From Listeria ivanovii subsp. londoniensis (GTDB lineage Bacteria; Bacillota; Bacilli; Lactobacillales; Listeriaceae), in NCBI RefSeq assembly GCF_000763495.1, contig NZ_CP009576.1:1002001-1066000 (forward strand): a stretch of DNA of 64,000 bases, given 5' to 3'. Positions 17,494 through 26,295 of the stretch are shown one piece after another. The position numbers and the translations under genes were made by a program. The stretch's first letter is position 1. Every line of letters starts with the position of its first letter. Under the pieces are notes generated by a model. The model had not been told where the DNA came from, searched no databases, and worked only from the letters and a program-made list of their open reading frames with translations.

Positions 17494-19062
17494 ATGAAGA
17501 AAATACTAAAATTAGTTGTAATTACATGCGTATTAATTCTCAGCATCGCACCTTTTAGTAGTTTAGCAGAAGAAACGGATAAGGCAGAACAACAAAATGC
17601 TAGTGGGAAAGAAACCAATGTTGATGCTCCTTCTACTGAAAATAAAGAAGAATCAACGGAACCAGTATTGCTTGCAGGAAACAGTGATGCCACTTCTTTA
17701 GTCCCCGATGATAATTTAAGAGCAGACATTAACGCATTGCTTCAGAAACCAAGCGATTATCAGCCAACCGAAGCCGATTTAAATAATGCTACAGGGATAT
17801 TAAATTTAACAAACAAAAACTATACTACATTAAATGGTTTGCAATATTTAAAAAATGTTTCGACACTTCAGATTGTCGGAATCACAGCTCCAGATGCTGA
17901 TGTAGCTTATATAGGTCAAATGAGTGCACTTACTACTTTATGCGTTAATTCAAGTAGTTTTGAAACCACTTCTGGACTAGAACCACTTCGAAATTTAACG
18001 AGTTTTGATTGGTCTGCAAATGGTCCGGATGTGGTTGATGATGAGGCATTTACAGCTGAACCAAGAGCAAAATTTGATTTTTCTTTTGTAGCCAATAACT
18101 CTAATTTGACTATGTTAACTTTTGATTTAGTTTATTCCACCGATCCTAGTTATGCGTTTTTAAGCCAGCTCGGAAATTTAACTTATATCAGCCTTACCAA
18201 TTCCAACATGAATAACGTCGCAGCAATTGCTGGGTTAAGTAAGCTAAATTATCTTAATTTAAATGTTAATAATATTGCTGATTTATCACCGCTTAAGAAT
18301 CACCCTATTTATACAAGTACTTATGCAACAGACCAATTAATCGTTTTATCAGAGAAGGAAGTTACCTCAGGCGATAGTTTAGCAATTGATAAACCAATTC
18401 AGCCTGATGATTCTGGAATTGACTACACATTCCCAACCAATCCGAGTATGGTGCTGGAGGGAGATAAAATTGTCATGTCGAACATAACAGAAGGTTGCAT
18501 TGTTGATTACAAATTATATGATTATAAAACAGGCGAAAAAGATATCCTAGCGCCTGGTGTTTCTATGAACTTCACGAGTGAAATGCTACATTTTGATGGT
18601 CGAATTATTCAACCAATTACCGTGAACGAACCAGCTGCAGATGCTGCTCCTGTCACAGTGAACTATGTGGATGAAAATGGAGCAAAAGTTGCGGCAAGCG
18701 AAACTTTAACTGGAAAAGTAGACGAGCCTTATCAAACAACTGCCAAAAAAGTGAGTGGCTACAAATTAACCAAGACGCCTACTAATGTAATTGGTGTATT
18801 TGAAACGAAAGCACAAACCGTTACTTATATATACAAAAAAGAAGCAGCTGTTAATCCAGTGGATCCGACAAACCCAACGAAGGCAACAGATCCGTCAAAA
18901 TCAACAGAAATCAGCGTGCAAGTGAAAGCTGAAACGCCAAAAAATACGAACTTGCCAAAAACAGGTGATACGAAATCCAATACACCAATTTTTCTTTTTG
19001 CGGGCACTTTACTTATAATTTCAGGAATTGTTTTACTGAAAAGGAGCCCTAAAGCGAAATAA
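17494..19062 (+). CDS. LPXTG-anchored LRR/MucBP surface protein, copy 2
   Basis: 522-residue paralogue of the preceding protein. It has the same order in shorter form: signal peptide 1-26 (ends SLAEE), a short acidic stalk, an LRR cap beginning SLVPDDNLRADINALL, leucine-rich repeats ending LNYLNLNVNNIADLSPL, an Ig-like segment, one MucBP module (APVTVNYVDENGAKV) instead of two, a short Thr/Pro linker instead of the Pro-Asp repeat, the sortase motif LPKTG, a hydrophobic helix and a basic tail. The leader TATTACAAGGAGAATGG nearly repeats that of copy 1, so the duplication included the ribosome binding site. It sits on its own transcript after a terminator. Confidence 0.88.
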   Translation: MKKILKLVVITCVLILSIAPFSSLAEETDKAEQQNASGKETNVDAPSTENKEESTEPVLLAGNSDATSLVPDDNLRADINALLQKPSDYQPTEADLNNATGILNLTNKNYTTLNGLQYLKNVSTLQIVGITAPDADVAYIGQMSALTTLCVNSSSFETTSGLEPLRNLTSFDWSANGPDVVDDEAFTAEPRAKFDFSFVANNSNLTMLTFDLVYSTDPSYAFLSQLGNLTYISLTNSNMNNVAAIAGLSKLNYLNLNVNNIADLSPLKNHPIYTSTYATDQLIVLSEKEVTSGDSLAIDKPIQPDDSGIDYTFPTNPSMVLEGDKIVMSNITEGCIVDYKLYDYKTGEKDILAPGVSMNFTSEMLHFDGRIIQPITVNEPAADAAPVTVNYVDENGAKVAASETLTGKVDEPYQTTAKKVSGYKLTKTPTNVIGVFETKAQTVTYIYKKEAAVNPVDPTNPTKATDPSKSTEISVQVKAETPKNTNLPKTGDTKSNTPIFLFAGTLLIISGIVLLKRSPKAK

Positions 19063-19075
19063 ATGACAATAAATG

Positions 19076-19111
19076 TAGCTTGTTTCTTTATATTAATGAA
19101 GAAACAGGCTA
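19076..19111 (+). terminator. Hairpin after LRR copy 2 (weak terminator)
   Basis: TAGCTTGTTTCTT / AAGAAACAGGCTA pairs over 13 bases with one G-T pair, but only a loose T-rich stretch follows. Confidence 0.5.
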
Positions 19112-19158
19112 TAAGATTCGGTTTTCAAACGCTTTCTTGAAAAAATGCGAGTTATTAG

Positions 19159-19183
19159 GTTGATTTATGAAGAAATAGGGTAT
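19159..19183 (+). promoter_or_regulatory. Possible sigma-B promoter of the small protein gene
   Basis: GTTGAT, 13 bases, then GGGTAT. The -10 box matches the sigma-B consensus GGGTAT fully; the -35 box matches GTTTAA only partly. It lies about 85 bases before the small gene. Confidence 0.4.
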
Positions 19184-19266
19184 TCTTAGGAAAGAGAATA
19201 TGTTAAAGTAAAGATAGAGAGAAAAACTAAAAAGAGAATGAAAAACAAATTTTTGAAGATGGAGTG

Positions 19267-19419
19267 ATGAGTTTGGATAGTAATCAAAAAGATTTGAATC
19301 AAGTAATCCGTCAGCTCAAAGAAAAAGGCATAGTAGTAGAAAAAACGAAATCGCGAAAAGATATTTGGCAAGCTGTTAGTACCAAAGCAATCTCTAACAT
19401 GAAACTTCGATTGCAGTAA
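19267..19419 (+). CDS. Small hypothetical protein (50 aa)
   Basis: 50-residue, basic, mostly helical protein with no recognised domain. The ATG at 19267 is only two bases after GGAG; the in-frame TTG at 19273 has the ideal seven-base spacing, so the true protein may be 48 residues starting LDSNQKDLNQV. It is real in my view because the binding site, the codon pattern, the sigma-B-like promoter and the strong hairpin after the stop all agree. Function unknown; a stress role is suggested only by the promoter. Confidence 0.6.
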   Translation: MSLDSNQKDLNQVIRQLKEKGIVVEKTKSRKDIWQAVSTKAISNMKLRLQ

Positions 19420-19423
19420 ATGA

Positions 19424-19518
19424 AAAGTGAAAGATTTTTATGTGTGTTTCAATCGTCCTGTGTACTCGGAAAAGTCATAAGACAGATTAAATGACACATG
19501 AAATCTCTTCACTTTTTT
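19424..19518 (+). terminator. Long structured 3' hairpin / terminator
   Basis: AAAGTGAAAGATTTTTATGT (19424-19443) pairs with ACACATGAAATCTCTTCACT (19494-19513), and the inside can pair again through AATC..CTGT with ACAG..ATT. A T-run follows. At about 95 bases it is longer than needed for termination and could be a stable RNA. Confidence 0.6.
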
Positions 19519-19642
19519 ATTTGTCATCAATTAGTCACCTAGTTTTGATGTTTCTGTTATCCTTTTTAGCCAGAAATGTTGTATGATGGATAGGAAAGCT
19601 TTTACCTATTAAAAGAAAATAGAATTAGAGTGAGGCAAATAA

Positions 19643-20401
19643 ATGAAAAAAGAAGCGGTTAATCAACAAGCTATTTATGTTCATATTGATCATGTTATTA
19701 ATAATGTAGCGACAAGTGGCATTTCTTTTGGTGATTTTTTAAATGGAGTCGGGCAACCGCCTGAAAATATTTTACTGATTAAACACAATATAGAAGACGC
19801 GTCATACAATGCACATACAGCTTTTCATTATCTTGAACCAAACGATTTAGCAAATATTCCTAAAGAAAACTTTAGTCCACTTTGTTGGATTGATTTTGAA
19901 GATGTAGAACTTCTCAATCAATTGACACCGCAAGAAGTGGCAGAAATGCTTTATTTAGCACATACAGGTCGCCATCTGCGCTCTCCATTTTATTATAAGT
20001 TGCAAAATAATTTTGTTTACTTAACGAGAGAGGACGGCCGCTATAATAAAATTTATTATCGCAATTTAAATCATTTTTATATATTACTTAGTTTTGTTAT
20101 TGCACGAAAAACATCAGATCTTGTCAACGAAAAAACATTCTTATCCTTTGGTAAGAAAAAATACGTTGCTGAACCGCCAGTAGAATTACTGAAAAAGATG
20201 TCAGATCATTTTCGTGATGGTGCCTGTATCGCATTCGATGATGTCGTTAAAACTCGAACACAAATCGAGGTACCAATTGGTTTAGGATTAACCGAAGAAA
20301 TGACCGAACTCGAAATCTCGTCAAAAATATATTATGAGCAAGAAGTGGCGAAATTAGTTTATGATTTGAAACAAAATGAATGGAATTATATTGAGAAATA
20401 A
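19643..20401 (+). CDS. Hypothetical protein (252 aa)
   Basis: I do not recognise a domain. The protein is soluble, without signal peptide or membrane helix, and mixed alpha/beta. An aromatic- and histidine-rich middle region contains HTGRHLRSPFYYKLQNNFVY and YYRNLNHFYILLSFVIARK. The C-terminal third, with IGLGLTEEMTELEISSKIYY, is acidic. The ATG lies ten bases after GAGTGAGG. It is a single-gene unit with its own terminator. It probably corresponds to a conserved Listeria gene just upstream of the tetR/SMR set, but no function can be assigned. Confidence 0.75.
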   Translation: MKKEAVNQQAIYVHIDHVINNVATSGISFGDFLNGVGQPPENILLIKHNIEDASYNAHTAFHYLEPNDLANIPKENFSPLCWIDFEDVELLNQLTPQEVAEMLYLAHTGRHLRSPFYYKLQNNFVYLTREDGRYNKIYYRNLNHFYILLSFVIARKTSDLVNEKTFLSFGKKKYVAEPPVELLKKMSDHFRDGACIAFDDVVKTRTQIEVPIGLGLTEEMTELEISSKIYYEQEVAKLVYDLKQNEWNYIEK

Positions 20402-20436
20402 AAAATCAAACTTTTTCCTTTACGTTTGATTTTTTA
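20401..20436 (+). terminator. Terminator of the 252-aa hypothetical gene
   Basis: AAAATCAAAC / GTTTGATTTTTT stem with T-run, adjacent to the stop codon. Confidence 0.85.
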
Positions 20437-20449
20437 TTTGGTATCATTT

Positions 20450-20467
20450 AACTAATGAACGTTAGTT
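20450..20467 (+). promoter_or_regulatory. Putative TetR operator
   Basis: AACTAATGAACGTTAGTT has perfect AACTAA/TTAGTT arms and lies just upstream of the tetR binding site, overlapping a possible -10 (TTGATT, 17 bases, TAACTA). Autoregulation of the tetR-SMR operon is inferred. Confidence 0.6.
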
Positions 20468-20480
20468 AGGAGGATGGCTA

Positions 20481-21035
20481 ATGACGAAAAAACTAGTAAA
20501 AGAAGCAGCGTTATCCCTTTTTGCAGAAAAAGGATATGATGGTACAGCTCTTTCAGAAATAGCTAAAGTAGTTGGAATCAAAACACCATCGTTATATGCT
20601 CACTTCTCGTCGAAAGAAGCCCTTTTTTTAGAAGTATATCAAGATAGCATTCAAGCGGAATTGAGGGGGTTACAACAAGTATCACAAAAGGAAAGTTTGG
20701 TTGGAGAAGAGAAACTCCGAAAGATATTCTTTGTGGCGACAGATTTTTCCAGTAATCCAGATGAAAAAAAATTCTTTCAGCGGGCGGTTTTCTATCCACC
20801 AAAATCGCTTTTTCAAGAACTAAAGGAAGAGACGAGGACTTATGAACAACTAACGAATGATATTTTGCGGGAAACGTTGGAACTTATAGTAACAGAAGCA
20901 GTTCTAGTAAGGTGGATGCATGTATTTTATGCACTATTAGATGGTCTAAGTGTGGAACATGGAATTTATGATGAAACGGAATTTGAATTGCGCCGGAACT
21001 CCGCTTGGGAAGTTCTCGCAAGTTTACTTAAATAA
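20481..21035 (+). CDS. TetR-family transcriptional regulator
   Basis: 184-residue regulator. Residues 1-48 form the TetR helix-turn-helix (LFAEKGYDGTALSEIAKVVG then TPSLYAHFSSKEALF); the rest is the helical ligand domain. GGAGG lies eight bases before the ATG. It heads an operon with two small multidrug-resistance proteins, the first starting 15 bases after its stop. The arrangement resembles QacR-type control of SMR exporters, so the exported compound is probably also the inducer. Confidence 0.88.
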   Translation: MTKKLVKEAALSLFAEKGYDGTALSEIAKVVGIKTPSLYAHFSSKEALFLEVYQDSIQAELRGLQQVSQKESLVGEEKLRKIFFVATDFSSNPDEKKFFQRAVFYPPKSLFQELKEETRTYEQLTNDILRETLELIVTEAVLVRWMHVFYALLDGLSVEHGIYDETEFELRRNSAWEVLASLLK

Positions 21036-21050
21036 TTGGAGGTAAGGAAA

Positions 21051-21392
21051 TTGGCTTGGTTTTATTTGATTTTGGCAGGTTTATCAGAAATTGTTTGGGC
21101 TTTTGGATTGAAAGAATCGCACGGATTTACAATGCTCGGTTGGAGTCTTTTGACAGTAGCCTTTTTAATTGTTAGTTTTGGCTTATTTTCGATTTCCATG
21201 AAGTCGATTCCGATTGGAACAGCGTATGCCGTGTTTACCGGAATTGGTGCGGCAGGGACAGCCATTATTGGTATGTTATTTCTATCAGAAAGCGTTTCTT
21301 TTTGGAAAATTATATCGTTACTTGTGTTATTAACAGGCATTATTGGATTGAAGTTGGTCGACGGTCAGGAATCAGAAAAGGATGGTAGATAA
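21051..21392 (+). CDS. SMR-family exporter subunit 1 (Gdx/SugE-like)
   Basis: 113-residue membrane protein with four helices. The essential glutamate is in helix 1 (LAGLSEIVWAFGLKESHGF), and helix 3 carries GTAYAVFTGIGAAG. These segments resemble SugE/Gdx guanidinium exporters more than EmrE. The TTG start at 21051 has GGAGG eight bases upstream; a TTG 15 bases earlier would overlap that site. The gene for a second, different SMR subunit begins two bases after the stop, as in heterodimeric pairs such as YkkCD. Confidence 0.87.
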   Translation: MAWFYLILAGLSEIVWAFGLKESHGFTMLGWSLLTVAFLIVSFGLFSISMKSIPIGTAYAVFTGIGAAGTAIIGMLFLSESVSFWKIISLLVLLTGIIGLKLVDGQESEKDGR

Positions 21393-21394
21393 AA

Positions 21395-21715
21395 ATGGAT
21401 TGGATATTCTTATTTATTGCGGGATTATGTGAAATGGCCTTTGTTGTAATGCTGAAGCTTTCAGAAGGGTTCAAACGATTTGGCTATGCGGCATTAACTA
21501 TTTTATTTATGTCAGCGAGTTTTTTCTTACTATCTCTCTCTCTTAAAACGATTCCAATTGGGACAGGTTATGCAATTTGGACAGGAATCGGCGCAGTCGG
21601 GAGTGTAACACTTGGCATGATTGTCTTTAAAGAACGAAAGAGTGCTGGGAAATTGTTATTTATTACGATGATTATTGCCGGTGTGATTGGATTGAAATTA
21701 ACATCTGGAGTTTAA
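21395..21715 (+). CDS. SMR-family exporter subunit 2
   Basis: 106-residue four-helix SMR protein. Helix 1 has the proton-coupled glutamate in AGLCEMAFVVMLK, and helix 3 has GTGYAIWTGIGAVG. The loops differ in charge from subunit 1 (this protein has KRF after helix 1 and KERKS after helix 3), as expected when two SMR subunits insert in opposite orientations to form an asymmetric dimer. It is co-transcribed with tetR and subunit 1; a terminator follows. Confidence 0.87.
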   Translation: MDWIFLFIAGLCEMAFVVMLKLSEGFKRFGYAALTILFMSASFFLLSLSLKTIPIGTGYAIWTGIGAVGSVTLGMIVFKERKSAGKLLFITMIIAGVIGLKLTSGV

Positions 21716-21720
21716 TAAAG

Positions 21721-21797
21721 TAGGTTGAAAAAGTCCTTTTTGGAGTAAGAGAGCGTTGGTCTTATTTAAAAAAGAAGATTTTTTCAACCTATTTTTT
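21721..21797 (+). terminator. Long terminator of the tetR-SMR operon
   Basis: TAGGTTGAAAAA / TTTTTTCAACCTA outer stem with inner CTTTTT/AAAAAG and TAAGA/TCTTA stems, then a T-run. Nearly the whole 70-base element is paired. Confidence 0.8.
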
Positions 21798-21864
21798 AGT
21801 TATGCCTTTTCATCTTGCTAAAACATGGTAAAATAGATAAAGCGAATAATGACGGAGGGGTATT

Positions 21865-22977
21865 ATGAAAACCAAGTTAATTTTATTATACGGTGGAAAA
21901 TCCGCAGAACATGAGGTTTCTTTACAAACGGCATTTTCTGTAATTAATGCACTAGATTTAAATAAATTTGAAGCACAACCAATATATATTACAAACGAAG
22001 GGGAATGGATACAAGGCCCACTCCTTTCTGGGAAATTAGACTTTGTGGAGCAATTGCGTTTTGCGGCAGCTGATAAAGTGGAACTTGCTTTAGTAGAAAC
22101 GGAGAAGTCGGCGGGAGAACTTATTAGCCCAGCTGTTTTAGAAGCAGATGGACAAGAGACTGTTGTGTTCCCATTGTTACATGGACCAAACGGAGAAGAC
22201 GGTACAGTACAAGGATTATTTGAAGTATTAAATATCCCTTATGTTGGGAATGGTGTGCTTGCTTCATCAGCGGCAATGGATAAAATCGTTATGAAAAAGA
22301 TCTTTGCAGATGCAGCGATTCCTCAAGTTCCAGCAGTAGCTGTTCGTTTGATTGACTGGAAGAACTTTCAGGATGAAATGGTTACCGAAATGGAAGAAGT
22401 ACTAGAATACCCAGTTTTTGTTAAACCAGCAAATCTTGGTTCTAGTGTTGGTATTAGCAAGGCGACCAATAAACAAGAGCTAACGGAAGCGATGACTGAA
22501 GCATTTTTATATGATCGTCGTGTAGTAGTAGAGCAAGGTGTAATTGCTCGTGAAATTGAAATGGGCGTACTTGGAAATGATACACCCATTTGTTCCGTAC
22601 CGGGTGAAATTTTGCCAGAAGGCGCTGTGGCAAAATTTTATGATTATAAAGCGAAGTATCAAGACAATAATACTGCGCTTATTATCCCGACAGAAGTAGA
22701 GCCAGAAATTTTAGCACAAATGAAGGAATATGCTATTCAAGCGTTCTTAGGTTTAGATGCAAGTGGACTTGTTCGTGCTGATTTCTTTTTAACAGATGAT
22801 AATCAATTATTCTTAAATGAAGTGAATACGATGCCAGGATTTACGCCTTATAGTATGTATCCACTTTTATGGCAAGAAACAGGATTACCTTATCCGGCCC
22901 TAATTGAACGACTGGTTGATTTAGCAAAAGAACGTCATGCAGCAAAAAATGCACTTAAATATAAATTAGAAGACTAA
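21865..22977 (+). CDS. ddl: D-alanine--D-alanine ligase
   Basis: 370-residue ATP-grasp enzyme that makes the D-Ala-D-Ala dipeptide of peptidoglycan precursors. Visible: [11 protein letters not shown] for the N-terminal domain, [15 protein letters not shown], the ATP-grasp segment [17 protein letters not shown], and the metal-binding C-terminal [18 protein letters not shown]. The tyrosine in YDYKAKY is a family landmark, and the insert length is that of Gram-positive Ddl enzymes. GGAGGGG lies seven bases before the ATG. It is followed by murF, the enzyme that uses its product. Confidence 0.96.
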   Translation: MKTKLILLYGGKSAEHEVSLQTAFSVINALDLNKFEAQPIYITNEGEWIQGPLLSGKLDFVEQLRFAAADKVELALVETEKSAGELISPAVLEADGQETVVFPLLHGPNGEDGTVQGLFEVLNIPYVGNGVLASSAAMDKIVMKKIFADAAIPQVPAVAVRLIDWKNFQDEMVTEMEEVLEYPVFVKPANLGSSVGISKATNKQELTEAMTEAFLYDRRVVVEQGVIAREIEMGVLGNDTPICSVPGEILPEGAVAKFYDYKAKYQDNNTALIIPTEVEPEILAQMKEYAIQAFLGLDASGLVRADFFLTDDNQLFLNEVNTMPGFTPYSMYPLLWQETGLPYPALIERLVDLAKERHAAKNALKYKLED

Positions 22978-22985
22978 AATAAGCG

Positions 22986-23019
22986 AAAGGCAGTTTTCAT
23001 CCAAGGAAGCTGCTTTTTT
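22986..23019 (+). terminator. Weak hairpin between ddl and murF
   Basis: AAGGCAG / CTGCTTTTTT can pair with an inner TTC/GAA, ending in six T. It probably only attenuates, since murF has no obvious promoter of its own. Confidence 0.5.
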
Positions 23020-23033
23020 ATGGAAGCGAGCGA

Positions 23034-24413
23034 TTGATTTTGAAAAAAACAGTAGGCGAAGTAGTAGGCATGTTAGATAGCACTATTCATACAGATGCAT
23101 TTCGCGATGTCGTTATTACTGGTGTTTGTTTTGATACGAGGCAAATAAAGCCAGGTGACTTATTTGTGCCATTTGTTGGGGAATTGCGTGATGGTCACGA
23201 ATTTGTCGGACAAGCGCGAGAAATGGGTGCGGTCGCGACTTTCTGGCAGAAGAATGTACCAAATCCACCGACTGATTTTCCAGTTATTTTAGTAGAGGAC
23301 ACCTTACTAGCTTTGCAAGAGATGGCAAAGAAATATATCCAAGAAGTGAAACCAAAAGTTATTGCAATCACTGGTAGTAACGGAAAAACAACAACGAAAG
23401 ATATTATGGCTGCGATAGTTGAAACAAGCTACAAAGTACATTATACCGGTGGGAATTTTAATAATCATATTGGCCTGCCTTATACGATTTTGACTATGCC
23501 GGAAGATACTGAAGTGGCAGTACTTGAAATGGGTATGAATCATCGACATGAAATTGAAGTGCTATCTAAAATTGCCAAACCAGATATTGCCATTATCACA
23601 AATATCGGCGAAGCACACATTGAATACTTAGGTTCACGCGAAGAAATTGCGAAGGCGAAATTAGAGATTACTGCTGGGCTCAGTCCAAGTGGAATTTTAA
23701 TTTACCCATATGAGGAAGCTTTGCTGTTAAGCCATATTGATGGAGACTTTAGACAATTAACTTTTGGGAAATCACAGGAAGCCGAAATTTATCCTCTAGC
23801 TATTCACGCTGAGGCAGAAGGTACCGCATTTGTAACAAATTGGGAACCTGATTTAGAAATTTTTGTACCAATTATTGGAGAGCATAACGTATTTAATGCT
23901 ATGGCGACAATGCTAGCGGCAAGAGAGATTGGCATCGAAGGCGAAAAAATCCAAAAAGCACTTCGGAATATGGAACGCTCTAAAAGTCGCTTAGAATGGC
24001 TAACAACAAAAAACGGCACAAGGATTTTAAATGATGCCTATAATTCTAGCCCAACAGCCCTTAAAACCGTTTTAAAAACGTTTATGCATATGGATTCGCA
24101 AGGGAAACGGAAATATTTAGTGCTTGCCGATATGTTAGAGTTAGGCGAATTGTCTGAGCAGCTGCACAAAGAATCTGCGGAAGTGTTGGAAGAAGGAGCA
24201 GTTGAGAAAGTATTCTTATATGGTGAAGCGATGAAAGCTTTCGAGGAAGTTGCTAAAATAAAAATTGGTCAGAGAAAAGTTCAACATTTCGACACGAAAG
24301 AATCGCTTGAAACTGCCCTTCTTAGCGAAATGGATGGAAATGAATGGATACTGGTCAAAGGTTCTTATGGAATGGGCTTGAAAGATGTGGTAGAAAATCT
24401 TATTATTAAGTGA
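23034..24413 (+). CDS. murF: UDP-MurNAc-tripeptide--D-alanyl-D-alanine ligase
   Basis: 459-residue Mur ligase that adds D-Ala-D-Ala to the UDP-MurNAc-tripeptide in the cytosol. The N-terminal domain (VCFDTRQIKPGDLFVPFVG) is followed by the P-loop AITGSNGKTTTKD, the central-domain NFNNHIGLPYTIL and EMGMNHRHEI, and the C-terminal DAYNSSPTA. The start is a TTG with GGAAG seven bases upstream; another TTG two codons later is possible. The ddl-murF pair supplies the dipeptide and its ligase. Confidence 0.95.
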   Translation: MILKKTVGEVVGMLDSTIHTDAFRDVVITGVCFDTRQIKPGDLFVPFVGELRDGHEFVGQAREMGAVATFWQKNVPNPPTDFPVILVEDTLLALQEMAKKYIQEVKPKVIAITGSNGKTTTKDIMAAIVETSYKVHYTGGNFNNHIGLPYTILTMPEDTEVAVLEMGMNHRHEIEVLSKIAKPDIAIITNIGEAHIEYLGSREEIAKAKLEITAGLSPSGILIYPYEEALLLSHIDGDFRQLTFGKSQEAEIYPLAIHAEAEGTAFVTNWEPDLEIFVPIIGEHNVFNAMATMLAAREIGIEGEKIQKALRNMERSKSRLEWLTTKNGTRILNDAYNSSPTALKTVLKTFMHMDSQGKRKYLVLADMLELGELSEQLHKESAEVLEEGAVEKVFLYGEAMKAFEEVAKIKIGQRKVQHFDTKESLETALLSEMDGNEWILVKGSYGMGLKDVVENLIIK

Positions 24414-24480
24414 CGAATAAATTCGGATAGACTGATATTGCCGATTAACAGGTAATAATTTGGACAGGAGGAAAGGCATA

Positions 24481-25194
24481 ATGGTTGCTTGTTTGTGTAT
24501 TCATGGTTTTACAGGTTCACCAAAAGAGGTGGAGCCACTTGCTGATTATTTGCGAGAGCATACAGATTGGGATATACTCGCACCTACATTACCAGGCCAT
24601 GATCACCTGCGCCACTTGAAAAATGTGACGTATAAAGATTGGATTGTTTTCGTAGATAGCATCTTGAGTCAAATGTTAAAAGAAGACGAAGAAGTATACA
24701 TTATTGGTTTTTCCATGGGTGGTTTACTTGCTGGATGGCTTGCCAGGCACTATCCAGAAGTGAAAAAACTAGTATTACTAAGCACCGCAGTAAATGCGAT
24801 GGAATGGCCACAAATTGTCGAAAATTCCAAGCAAGTATTAGCCGAAGCAAAAGAAGTCACACTTAAAAATAGTCCAATGTTCAAACGTTACCAAAAAAAA
24901 GTGACGGAAACTCCCTGGGCTTCCACACTTCAATTCCAAAAAATGGTAGCTTTAGCCAAACCTGTTTTCGAACATATTGAAATTCCGACTTTTATTGCGC
25001 AAGGTAGCAATGATTCTGTGGTTCCTGCTGAAAAAAGCGTTCAATTTTTAATGGATAGTATTCCGGGACCAAAAGAGTTATTTATTTTAGAAGGCTCGGA
25101 ACATGTCATTTGTCAAGATAAACAAGCGGAGCAACTTTTCGAAGCGGTATTGGCATTTTTACAAAAGGATCTCGCAGTTTTGAAGGTAAATTAA
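24481..25194 (+). CDS. Alpha/beta-hydrolase, carboxylesterase (Est30-like)
   Basis: 237-residue serine hydrolase. The oxyanion segment is CIHGFTGSPKEVEPLA, the nucleophile Ser lies in the elbow GFSMGG, the acid Asp in GSNDSVVP, and the histidine in GSEHVICQD, all as in the Geobacillus Est30 and YvaK carboxylesterases. The ATG at 24481 has AGGAGG seven to eight bases upstream; an upstream TTG would precede that site. It lies 67 bases after murF. The natural ester is unknown. Confidence 0.88.
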   Translation: MVACLCIHGFTGSPKEVEPLADYLREHTDWDILAPTLPGHDHLRHLKNVTYKDWIVFVDSILSQMLKEDEEVYIIGFSMGGLLAGWLARHYPEVKKLVLLSTAVNAMEWPQIVENSKQVLAEAKEVTLKNSPMFKRYQKKVTETPWASTLQFQKMVALAKPVFEHIEIPTFIAQGSNDSVVPAEKSVQFLMDSIPGPKELFILEGSEHVICQDKQAEQLFEAVLAFLQKDLAVLKVN

Positions 25195-25195
25195 T

Positions 25196-25237
25196 AAAAA
25201 CGATTCAGCTTATGGTTGTTGCTGAATCGTTTTTTTG
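25196..25237. terminator. Bidirectional terminator between the esterase and lacI genes
   Basis: AAAAACGATTCAGC / GCTGAATCGTTTTTTT stem. A-run and T-run on opposite sides serve both converging genes; it includes the last codons of lacI. Confidence 0.85.
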
Positions 25238-26232
25238 ATTGCATTAACAGAATCACGGACAATTAAATTAGTTGCAAGTGCCAGATGAACAAATCCGTCA
25301 TCTGGTTTTCTTATGCGATTGTACATCAATTCTACTGCTTTTTCACCCATAAAGGATAAATTGGTGCACATCGTTGTCAGTGGGGGTTTGCTAAGTACTG
25401 TAAATTCGGTATTATCAAAACAAATAATCGATATGTCATTTGGTATAGTGTAGCCTTTGGACTGCAAATACGTATTTAAAATAAATCCTAGTCCAGAATT
25501 AACGCAAAACCAAGCAGTTGGTAGCTCATCTAGTGCGTCTAATGTTTTATAAAGGCTCGTTTGTTCTTCTTTAATTTGAGTGATAGCATGTTTTTCATTA
25601 AAAGGGATTTGATAGTAGTTTAGCGCTTTTTTATATCCTTCTAATCGTTCCTCGTAACTTGGGGAAAATGTAATATCACCGAGAAACCCAATTTTTTGAT
25701 GGTTATTTTGGATTAAAAATTCAACCGCAGTGAATGCGCCATCTTTATTTTGGCTAATTACGGCATCGGCTTTTAGATGAGGATCGTGATGATCGATTAA
25801 GACGACAGGTATTCCAAGCATGGTAATTTGTTTGCTATACTCTGTGTTGATATGTGAAAGTAAGAAAATGCCAGTCCAATTTTCATTTTGAAGTTGTTCG
25901 GGAATTTGGTGTAATTCGGCTTCCTCGTCTGTTACGGGGAAAATAACTAACTCTCCTTGGCGTGCGATGATGCTTTGTTTCATATTATCAATAATTTCTC
26001 CAAAAAAACTTCGCTGCGATAATGCGAAAGAAGTGGCTAAAAGAGCAAATTTCTCTTTAACAACTTCTCTAGCTATTTCTTTTTTATATTTATAACCCAG
26101 TTCATCAGCCATTTTGAAAACAGCTAATTTGGTTTGTTCGCTGACACCGTTTTTATTGCCTAAAGCTTGTGATACGGAATTCTTGGTTATATTTAGCTTA
26201 TCAGCAATATCTTGCATCGTTACTTTCTTCAT
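25210..26232 (-). CDS. LacI-family regulator of the sugar operon
   Basis: 340-residue repressor. Residues 1-50 are the LacI helix-turn-helix (VTMQDIADKLNITKNSVSQA), residues 60-335 the sugar-binding domain. The ATG at 26232 has GGAGGGG five bases upstream; an ATG five codons earlier overlaps that site. It is divergent from the sugar ABC operon. Both promoters contain ACATTAC, as a full inverted repeat at the operon and as a half site with a poor second half at lacI, which suggests that this protein binds there and lightly represses itself. Confidence 0.9.
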   Translation of the reverse strand: MKKVTMQDIADKLNITKNSVSQALGNKNGVSEQTKLAVFKMADELGYKYKKEIAREVVKEKFALLATSFALSQRSFFGEIIDNMKQSIIARQGELVIFPVTDEEAELHQIPEQLQNENWTGIFLLSHINTEYSKQITMLGIPVVLIDHHDPHLKADAVISQNKDGAFTAVEFLIQNNHQKIGFLGDITFSPSYEERLEGYKKALNYYQIPFNEKHAITQIKEEQTSLYKTLDALDELPTAWFCVNSGLGFILNTYLQSKGYTIPNDISIICFDNTEFTVLSKPPLTTMCTNLSFMGEKAVELMYNRIRKPDDGFVHLALATNLIVRDSVNAIKKTIQQQP

Positions 26233-26295
26233 TACTTCCCCCTCCATCTTTCCTTTTTTATTCTATTATAGAAGTTAATTCATAAAATAGCAAAA

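Noticed and set aside
20402-20480. Possible guanidine riboswitch before the SMR operon
   Set aside because: The leader is under 80 bases and holds a terminator of the previous gene and a TetR palindrome; no ykkC-type motif is seen.
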